Below, piece by piece: positions 57,805 to 64,000 of a stretch of DNA of 64,000 nt; position 1 is the first letter of the stretch, and each line of letters starts with the position of its first letter. Both the position numbers and the translations under genes were made by a program. The notes beneath the pieces are model-generated. The model made no database searches. It was given only the letters and a program-made list of their open reading frames with translations, and was not told the DNA's origin. Source of the DNA: VYFG01 sp965221795 (lineage in GTDB: Bacteria; Pseudomonadota; Gammaproteobacteria; Arenicellales; Poriferihabitantaceae); assembly GCA_965221795.1 (NCBI GenBank), contig OZ244914.1, positions 620,001 through 684,000 of the forward strand, written 5' to 3'.

Positions 57805-58375
57805 GAAATCAACTGCACCTGGACGCAGCCGGAACCGGACCGGATGCGCCGCCGGCAGGCGGCGGCAGTCGTTTAATTCGTTGGCATGCCGACCAGGGCC
57901 AGAAACGCAAAGCCTGCGCCCAGGACGGCTATTGTTACCGCGATCTGGGCGATCCCGAATCCGACCGTCCAGCGCAGGTTGTCCTTGTCGCGCCTGGCCA
58001 TGTCGGTCTTCCAGTTAGCCATGTCGGTCTTCCAGTTAGCCATGTCGGCCCGCAACCGATCCAGCGCCGACTCATTTTCAGCCTGTTTCGTGTTCATCTT
58101 CTCCTCCAGAACGGCGATTTCTTTCGCCCGCTCCTGGTTTTGTTCTTTCAGTTCCAGGAACTGTCTCTCCAAATCCTGATCCGTGGATTCTGCCATGTTC
58201 CGATCCTATCCGATCGTTGCCGGGGTTTTCAAGTCCAGTAAGGAAACCCGTCTGTGCTGGCCAGTACCTTGACATAGATTTCTTTACCCGGTTTCCTTAC
58301 TGCAGATGATCCGTCTCAAGGACGGTTCCTGCCGGGTCTTCAGATTGTAAAACAAACGCACGCTTTGTTTACCGG
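57805..58375 (-). repeat. ~565-bp module, second copy (see 27025-27589)
   Basis: The same sequence as 27025-27589 apart from isolated bases, including the small coiled-coil gene, its leader and the GTAAGGAAACCCG hairpin region. The flanks differ: integrase fragment on one side, DUF4338 fragment on the other. Confidence 0.92.
57873..58196 (-). CDS. Small coiled-coil protein with C-terminal membrane anchor (copy 8)
   Basis: A 107-residue protein identical in translation to copy 3 at 27093: MAESTDQDLERQFLELKEQN, two MANWKTD units and the anchor ending VGMPTN. The identity over ~30 kb distance implies recent copying or conversion. Confidence 0.72.
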   Translation of the reverse strand: MAESTDQDLERQFLELKEQNQERAKEIAVLEEKMNTKQAENESALDRLRADMANWKTDMANWKTDMARRDKDNLRWTVGFGIAQIAVTIAVLGAGFAFLALVGMPTN

Positions 58376-58440
58376 GGACTGCCGGTTACGCCGGCAGAAC
58401 CCGAGAAATTCTCGCAAGAGCGGGTATGCGGAGGAAGTCA

Positions 58441-58656
58441 TCAAGGAAGTTTGCCCTCCGGTTTCCCGGAGGGGAGGCAGCAGCCCGAAAGTCCCGCAAT
58501 CAGCGCTACCCAGCGCCCATCGAGAACCGCAGCGTAGCACGCGCTCTCGCCAATCTTGATGGGAGCACCCAGATCGTGGTGCCGGCGCATCCGCTCCAGA
58601 AATTCTGCCTCCCGCTCCCGCTCGACCGGCGCAATGGTTAGCTCCGAACGGCTCAC
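58441..58656 (-). pseudogene. DUF4338-like (DruA/transposase-associated) fragment
   Basis: MSRSELTIAPVEREREAEFL then ERMRRHHDLGAPIKIGESAC and YAAVLDGRWVALIAGLSGCC resemble the N-terminal part of DUF4338 proteins found near transposases and in Druantia-type loci. It is truncated at the repeat module. Only weakly supported. Confidence 0.4.
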
Positions 58657-58793
58657 GGCCGCATGTTCGAATCGACTTCCATGCCGGGAATGATAGGCGA
58701 TCCGGTTTTCAAAGTTCAGCTTTTCCTGCTATCCTTTTTATTCAGGCAGATGGCTCAATCAAATATTCGCCCTGACCCACACCCCCCTATATA

Positions 58794-60264
58794 GTCGATC
58801 CTGAAAAATCCCAAATTCAGCGGTCACGATCTGAATATGCGGGAATATATTCCCTGAAAGTATGGATTCCAATGGCCGGATCTGGACTCATGGACGCTCC
58901 CTTCCTTGCCATTTCCGAGGACAAAATGCGCCCCAGACCCTCTGCGTGTACCGAATCCCACGATCGGTTCCGAAATCGCCTGGAAAACCTGCTGGATCCG
59001 CGCCACGCGCTGGTTCGTCTGGCCGGGCGGGAGTCTCTCCAGCAGGTGTACCCACTCTCGGACGAGGCGGTGGTCGCCGGTTGGGTGGAGAATCCGTACT
59101 GGCAGTCCTTTTGCGACGAGGAATATTTCCCGCCCCATCCGTCGGTCGACCCGAGCCGCCGGACGCGGTGTCGCCCGCGCATCGGGACGGCCGGGGCCGA
59201 GTGGGTCCTGCCAGCGACGATTGATGCCGGTCTTACGAGCGGCACCGGGAAGCCGCGGGCGTGGCGGCGGGTGACGGTCGATACGACCATGCCGGACCAG
59301 GCGGTAACCTTTCCGACCGATGAAGCGGTGGAACCGTTCCCGGGTGCGACGGGTGAAACGGTGCCAGCGGTATGAGGGGAAGTGGTGCCAGCGCGACGCC
59401 CGCCAGGGGCCGCAGGCGCGGCGGCGGGCGAACCGGGTTGCCCCTGCCCGGCAGTGGCGCCGTATGAACCGTCCGGTCAAGAGTCTGCGGACCTACCTGG
59501 GTCGGGTGGTTCGGGACAGGGAACGAAAAACTGCTGGGAGCAAAGATCGGGAGCCGGCGTTTGCGGACGAACGGGCGATGGCCCGGCGGGTACGGGCGCC
59601 GGAGCCGAAGGGCCGGAACCCGCGGTCCCGCCGGCAGGCCCCGGACGTCGAGTGTATCCGCAAGGGCAAGGCCCACCGGCGGTACGAATTCGGTGTCCAG
59701 GGGAGCATGGCCACCCCCCACCGGAGCCACTTCCTCCTGGGCGGGATGGCGCGGGCGGGGAATCCTGATGACGGACCACCGCGGAAGCCCGCTCTGGATC
59801 CGATGCGACGCCTGATGGGGCGGTCGATGGATGAGGTATTCGTGGACCGCGGGTACCGGGGGCATGGCGAGGGTGAGGTTTCCGGATCCCGGTCCGGGCC
59901 GCGGCGAGGCCTCGTGACCCGACGGCGGAAGCAGTGCCGGCGGCGGCAGGCGATGGAGCCCGTGATCGGTCATCGGAAATCGGATGGTCATCCGGGAAGG
60001 AACGGGCTCCGGGGAAGGGAGGGCGACCGGAGGAATGTCCTGCGGTGCGGTGCCGGTCACCACCGGCGGCGGATCCGCCGTCCGCTGCGGTTTTTGGGTC
60101 GCTGGATTGGGGGCCTTGGAGGCCGCATTTTCGACGTTTTGAGGGCTCAGGAACGCCCGGGAACGACGGGGCGATGGAAACTGCCGGCCTCCGAGTTGGG
60201 CAGTGTCTCACCGCGGGTGCTTGCGGCTACCTGAAACAGGTTTTTTTTTCAGCGCCGACTATAT
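58794..60264 (+). mobile_element. IS5-family element (copy c), degenerate
   Basis: Left repeat TAGTCGATCCTGAAAAATCC (58794); right end CAGGTTTTTTTTTCAGCGCC then GACTA (60264). The transposase reads MRPRPSACTESHDRFRNRLE, LSDEAVVAGWVENPYWQSFC, then frameshifts, FGVQGSMATPHRSHFLLGGM and GHRKSDGHPGRNGLRG. Inactive. GC content is higher than in the other copies. Confidence 0.85.
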
Positions 60265-60305
60265 TACCAACGACCACTGGTATCGGGTGACGGATCATTG
60301 GTGGC

Positions 60306-61068
60306 ATGCCGTATCTGAGGAAACGGATAACCAGTCTGAACCGGTGGAAATCTCTTAAGATGGCGGAACAGACCGATCCTAGGAGGACTGCCGCGCGTCC
60401 CGGCACTATCTCTCGTGTGCTTACGGGTATTGCCCAATGCCTTAAATGGCTGTTTCTCTCCTTGCTTTTTTCCATCCTGATCGAATGGATCGGTATGGTG
60501 TTTTGGTGGGAAGAGCAGGGGTTGGGACACAGCCGCCAGATGCTGGTGAATGAATTGCAGTTTCTGGGCGCGGATTTCAACAGAAGTTTGTTGACATCAC
60601 ACCCCATGGAATTTGCCAGTGATCTCTCCAAACGGTTCTACCAAGTTGCGTTTGAGTGGACCGGTATCGTCGATCTCATCCAATGGGTGACGCCTGTGCC
60701 GAACGCTGAGGAGCCGGGCATACGACCAGCGCTGCATCGTGTCTATCTACCAGTCTCTGAATTCGTCTTGTCTGCCATGCAAATTACCCAGGTGTTTACT
60801 GTCCGCCTCGCCGTTCTTACTCTGGCGACCCCAGTCTTCGGGTTGTTTACCTTAGTGGCATTGGTTGACGGGCTGGTGCGGCGGCCGGGAAAGCTCCTTC
60901 GTCTACCACTACGCCAAAAAAGCAGCCATCCCGCTGATTATCATGGCCTGGGTGCTGTATCTGGCGTTGCCGTTCAGCCTGCACCCATCCTGGATTATCT
61001 TGCCGTTTGCACTGGCATTCGCCTTTGCCGTCACCATCACCGCTAGTACCTTCAAGAAGTATCTCTGA
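60306..61068 (+). pseudogene. ICE membrane protein (TIGR03747/DUF4400-like), frameshifted
   Basis: N-terminal frame: LKWLFLSLLFSILIEWIGMV (membrane segment), EEQGLGHSRQMLVNELQFLG, then FVLSAMQITQVFTVRLAVLT. After VDGLVRR the frame is lost; it resumes GRESSFVYHYAKKAAIPLII and ends ASTFKKYL. The protein belongs to integrating conjugative elements of the PFL_4697 type (recognised by sequence), so an ICE once lay here. The frameshift is shared with the partial copy at 38549. Confidence 0.78.
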
Positions 61069-61076
61069 TATGATTG

Positions 61077-61127
61077 ACTGTAACGCTACAGTTTGCTAGG
61101 CTGTATCAAGTGGCTGTACTATTACAG
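61077..61127 (+). promoter_or_regulatory. Paired palindromic operators upstream of the antitoxin
   Basis: ACTGTAACGCTACAGT (61077-61092) and CTGTACTATTACAG (61114-61127) share CTGTA-N4-TACAG; their centres are about 36 bp apart. The second ends two bases before the antitoxin ATG at 61130. This is a typical arrangement for autorepression by a dimeric HTH antitoxin; direct evidence is lacking. Confidence 0.65.
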
Positions 61128-61129
61128 TA

Positions 61130-61543
61130 ATGGAGGTGCCTATTATCGCTCAAGCCGAACAATTGCTGCAACGTGGTTCCAGTGTAACCAGTTCACTGCT
61201 GCCAGCGATTTTTAATATCTTCAGCCAGTGGAAACTGACCGGTGCCCAGCAAATGACCCTGCTGGGGCTCAGCAATGAAAAAACGCTCTACAACTGGAAG
61301 AATCAGCCGGAGAAAGCCAAGCTGACACGGGATTTGTTGGAGCGGGCCAGCTATATCCTGGGTATCTACAAGTCTCTGCAAATCCTGTTGCCCGATCAGG
61401 CACTGGCCGATCAATGGCTGTCTTCGCCCAATGACAATCCACTGTTCAACGGCACAGCCCCCCTGGATCGGCTCCTAGCTGGTCAGGTAGTAGACCTGGC
61501 CGTGGTCAGGGACTTCCTCGACGCGGAGCGAGGTGGCTGGTGA
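61130..61543 (+). CDS. Xre/MbcA/ParS-type antitoxin (DUF2384), copy 2
   Basis: The same 137-residue protein as at 38074-38487 (MEVPIIAQAEQLLQRGSSVT, toxin-binding NPLFNGTAPLDRLLAGQVV). First gene of the antitoxin-toxin-exonuclease operon. It overlaps the RES gene by 4 bp, the pairing typical of type II toxin-antitoxin systems. Confidence 0.88.
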   Translation: MEVPIIAQAEQLLQRGSSVTSSLLPAIFNIFSQWKLTGAQQMTLLGLSNEKTLYNWKNQPEKAKLTRDLLERASYILGIYKSLQILLPDQALADQWLSSPNDNPLFNGTAPLDRLLAGQVVDLAVVRDFLDAERGGW

Positions 61544-62232
61544 TCGATATCGAAGATCTGTCAATTAGCGAGGTGAATGAACCGGTGTATCGGGTCATTC
61601 TCTCTCGCTATCCCCAGATCGATTTGTTCGAGCGCGTTTCCAATCCAGAGGATTGGGATGTGCTCTATGCAGTGGAGTCTCTGACTAATCCCAGGCTGCG
61701 TGATGAAGTTGGTGATATTCGACTGGTGCCACCGGAAGACAGGGTCTACGGCGATGGCGCATCCTGGATTATGGCCGCTTTCGCGCATCCTCCGGTAGAT
61801 GGCCGTGGCGGTCGCTTCAACCGGGATTTCGGTATCTATTATTGCGCGGCCGACGAGGCCGTAGCTATTGCTGAGTCGTCCTTTCATCATGCACGGTTTC
61901 TCCGGGAATCCCGAATTGCACAAACCACCCAGGATATGCGCGTTTTACGAGCGCAACTAGGTGCTACATCGTTGCATGATCTGCGGCAGCTAACCGGGCA
62001 CGCCATATATAACCCGGATGACTACGGAGAAGCTCAGCAACTTGGTTATGCCCTGCGAAATGCTAAGAGTTATGGCGTTCACTATCAGAGTGTTAGAGAA
62101 GAAGGTGAATGTTATGGCGTGATGCGTCCGAGAGCATTATCGGATGCCGTCCACTGGCGTTATTTGCGTTACCACTATGACCAGGGATCGATTGTCAAAG
62201 TTGAATCCCTGGACGGGAGTGACAGGAGGTGA
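61540..62232 (+). CDS. RES-domain toxin, copy 2
   Basis: The same 230-residue protein as at 37385-38077, with GGRFNRDFGIYYCAADEAVA and AESSFHHARFLRESR. Both copies have intact frames, so the cell carries two identical toxin-antitoxin pairs in opposite orientation 24 kb apart. Confidence 0.88.
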   Translation: MIDIEDLSISEVNEPVYRVILSRYPQIDLFERVSNPEDWDVLYAVESLTNPRLRDEVGDIRLVPPEDRVYGDGASWIMAAFAHPPVDGRGGRFNRDFGIYYCAADEAVAIAESSFHHARFLRESRIAQTTQDMRVLRAQLGATSLHDLRQLTGHAIYNPDDYGEAQQLGYALRNAKSYGVHYQSVREEGECYGVMRPRALSDAVHWRYLRYHYDQGSIVKVESLDGSDRR

Positions 62233-62528
62233 TGGCCATGCATAACGAACTGCTATGGATCTTTACTCAACTCCCCGACGATTACATTGTTATCGATACC
62301 GAAACCACCGGGCTGCCGGATGAGAATGGCCTGCCTGATATTGTTACGTTGGGCATAACGGTCGTCCGGGGTCGGGAAATAGCAGAATCCATTGAGTTTG
62401 AAATACGGCCGACGCGAGCAATTTCAGAAGAAGCGCAAACTGTACACGGCATTACCGATGAGCAAGCGGCCGCATTCGAAACCTTCGAATCACAGTGGAG
62501 CCAGATTGCCGAATATTTGATGCTTTAA
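62229..62528 (+). CDS. DnaQ-like exonuclease, truncated copy
   Basis: 99 residues identical to the first part of the protein at 37388 (YIVIDTETTGLPDENGLPD) but cut after IAEYL, ending ML. ExoII is missing, so it is surely inactive. The duplication breakpoint is at about 62517-62520. Confidence 0.7.
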   Translation: MMAMHNELLWIFTQLPDDYIVIDTETTGLPDENGLPDIVTLGITVVRGREIAESIEFEIRPTRAISEEAQTVHGITDEQAAAFETFESQWSQIAEYLML

Positions 62529-62884
62529 TCGGCATGGATATAATTTGGTATGTCCCCATCTATTACCCGGACAAACGGAAATACCACTTTGTTTGGAAGT
62601 CCAACGGAAACAATATAGACAAGCGAATCCCTTGGCCCATTGACTGTATTTGAAATGGTTTTATCCTTTGCTACCAGACCAAGCCTATTGACAACTGTTT
62701 GTGTAATTACAGAGCAAGACGCCTCTGTGTCCCAAATTGCAGTAAATTGGACCATTGCCTGATCAGGGCCAATTCGTTCCATTTCCGAAGGCTCGCATAT
62801 ATGTATCTCGGTAGAAGGAACGTGCTGTATTCCAGGATAGTAGATTGTAAATGCATCCTGTTGAACATTTTTGTTTTTGGGCAT
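62525..62884 (-). pseudogene. Retropepsin-like aspartic protease, truncated, catalytic Gly replaced
   Basis: From ATG at 62884: MPKNKNVQQDAFTIYYPGIQ ... AIWDTEASCSVITQTVVNRL. Retropepsins carry D-[ST]-G-[AS]; here it is D-T-E-A-S. The C-terminal part after VRVIDGDIPNYIHAD is lost at the junction with the exonuclease. It follows the DUF5678-like remnant with a TAATG overlap. Confidence 0.55.
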
Positions 62885-63047
62885 TACCTGACCCTTGAAT
62901 GAAATACAGGTTCTTTGTTTTTCTCTTCCGCAGCCGTTAGACACTGGCGCACTAAAAACGGTTTTTCCCCATATGCCGTTTTTCCGGCCATGTAAGCAGA
63001 CCCAATATCTTTGTGAAAGCCAATTACTTCGCCATTATAAATAATGA
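62884..63047 (-). pseudogene. DUF5678-like protein, C-terminal remnant
   Basis: Reads VIIYNGEVIGFHKDIGSAYM then AGKTAYGEKPFLVRQCLTAA ending VFHSRVR. The layout is like that of the protein at 26037. Its 5' part is cut off by the IS30 whose end is at 63048. Confidence 0.5.
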
Positions 63048-64000
63048 CCCCGCTTCCACTCCGAAGTGCAACAGTCGCCGCGATCCCGGAATGAGGGCGT
63101 AGCCCGAAGGAAGGGATCGCGGCGGCGACCCGAAAATCCGCGCTGCGAACGCTGCTTTTCGGCCTCGGATGGCAGTAATCTCGACGGCCGGCGATCCTGA
63201 CAGAAGTCATCGGCCAAAGCCAGGGCGAAACCGGCACCATGAGGCCGAGAGAGGCCGCTCCGGTGGGTCACCGGACTGCCAGGAGGGCGATCGGGGGACC
63301 GCCGGCCGCGTCCGGGGGGAGCCAACCCACGGGCAAAGACCTCCGCCGGGGTGCGGTATCCCAGGACCTTCCGAGGCCGACGGTGGAGCCGGTCCTCCAC
63401 CGCCCGCACCTGCGCGGCAGTCACCTGGCGGAAGTCGGTCCCTTTCGGGAAGTACTGGCGTACCAGGCCGTTGGTATGCTCGTTCCGGCCCCGTTCCCAG
63501 GAATGGTAGGGGGTAGCGAAGGTAAAGCCCGCATCGAGCTTCGGTGCGATCTCCCGATGCCTCGCGAACTCCTTGCCGTGATCCGCCGTGCCGGTGTGGA
63601 CCTGGTCCCGGATCGGCCCCAGACGCCGGGTGAGCGCCACGGTCACTGCCGCCGCGGTCTTGCCTTCCACCCACTCCAGGAAGGGAAACTTCGAGCCCCG
63701 ATCCACGGCCGATACCCGCGCCCCCCGGGGTCTCGCGCCAAGGATCGTATCCAGCTCCCAATCGCCGATCCGGCTCTTCTCGGCCACCACTGAAGGCCGC
63801 TCCGCAAGGTCCACCCGATCAGGAATGTGGCCGCGTCCAGCATGCCGGCCGCCGCGCCCGTTCGGCTTCTTGCCCCGACGCCGCCGGCACCGGTACCGCG
63901 TCCCTCCCGCCTGTCGGTCAGCCCGCACATACTGGTAGATCCACTCTTTCCCCGCCATCACCTCGCCCGGCTGCCGGTACCGGCCCGCGATCTGCTCCGG
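63035..64000 (-). CDS. IS30-family transposase, 5' end beyond the window
   Basis: The C-terminal ~300 codons are open: RIGDWELDTILGARPRGARV (Asp), HTGTADHGKEFARHREIA (Asp), HSWERGRNEHTNGLVRQYFP (Glu). In the intact copy the protein ends ARGLAPP-TGA; here the TGA is GGA, so the frame reads through the IS end into the neighbouring gene to 63035 (WKRGHYL). The tail is added sequence; activity is uncertain. Confidence 0.85.
   Translation of the reverse strand, partial: PEQIAGRYRQPGEVMAGKEWIYQYVRADRQAGGTRYRCRRRRGKKPNGRGGRHAGRGHIPDRVDLAERPSVVAEKSRIGDWELDTILGARPRGARVSAVDRGSKFPFLEWVEGKTAAAVTVALTRRLGPIRDQVHTGTADHGKEFARHREIAPKLDAGFTFATPYHSWERGRNEHTNGLVRQYFPKGTDFRQVTAAQVRAVEDRLHRRPRKVLGYRTPAEVFARGLAPPGRGRRSPDRPPGSPVTHRSGLSRPHGAGFALALADDFCQDRRPSRLLPSEAEKQRSQRGFSGRRRDPFLRATPSFRDRGDCCTSEWKRGHYL
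63048..64000 (-). mobile_element. IS30-family element, runs off window
   Basis: The end CCCCGCTTCCACTCCGAAGT (63048 on) is identical to the right end of the intact IS30 at 56629. The element continues past base 64000. Confidence 0.92.

Overview
The window comes from a gammaproteobacterium. Positions 1-10.8 kb, all on the minus strand, keep the enterobacterial-type order thrU-tyrU-glyT-thrT-tuf-(trpT)-secE-nusG-rplK-rplA-rplJ-rplL-rpoB-rpoC. Housekeeping genes of similar character follow (SPOR protein, coaX, birA, ispG, ilvD). The density of decayed insertion sequences (IS30, IS5, IS1595, TnpB elements) resembles a genome under weak selection such as a symbiont or host-associated lineage; that is inference only, and no species is named.

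Region by region. 1-10.8 kb: translation/transcription cluster, headed by a tRNA-Thr(UGU) gene split in its anticodon loop by a 324-nt group I intron. 10.9-12.2 kb: a tnpB gene enclosed by IS1595-like terminal inverted repeats and a target duplication. 12.5-20.1 kb: SPOR protein, coaX, birA, ispG, a DUF6884-type gene broken by a 61-bp tandem repeat, a GIY-YIG-like gene, ilvD. 20.1-27.9 kb: an IS30 invaded by an IS1595-type element that carries a restriction-modification operon; the IS30 is flanked by two copies of a ~0.6-kb module encoding a small coiled-coil/membrane protein. 28-34.6 kb: ordinary metabolism (Nudix, TSUP transporter, histidine phosphatase, VC0807-like membrane protein, quinone oxidoreductase, hydantoinase/oxoprolinase). 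34.7-36.5 kb: three tandem copies of the small coiled-coil/membrane cassette. 37-41.8 kb: exonuclease + RES/Xre toxin-antitoxin operon, ICE membrane-protein remnant, IS debris, and a secreted protein with homopolymer tracts. 42.6-46.8 kb: Hachiman (HamAB) defence operon. 46.8-60.3 kb: mostly nested IS wreckage, with a ferredoxin gene, a second IS1595 element carrying a methyltransferase/GIY-YIG fusion, further coiled-coil cassettes and integrase remnants. 60.3-62.5 kb: an inverted second copy of the ICE/antitoxin/toxin/exonuclease block. 62.5-64 kb: a retropepsin-like remnant and a further IS30.

Four themes stand out. (1) The intron-split thrU. (2) IS1595-type elements used as carriers: one with an R-M operon, one with a methyltransferase-nuclease fusion, one remnant, and one where tnpB seems to sit inside IS1595-like ends. 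(3) Eight copies of a small coiled-coil, C-terminally membrane-anchored protein in a conserved cassette, with in-frame heptad copy-number variation. (4) Defence and toxin-antitoxin genes (Hachiman, RES/Xre, R-M) embedded in IS-rich DNA. Everything here was read by eye; similarity searches were not possible.
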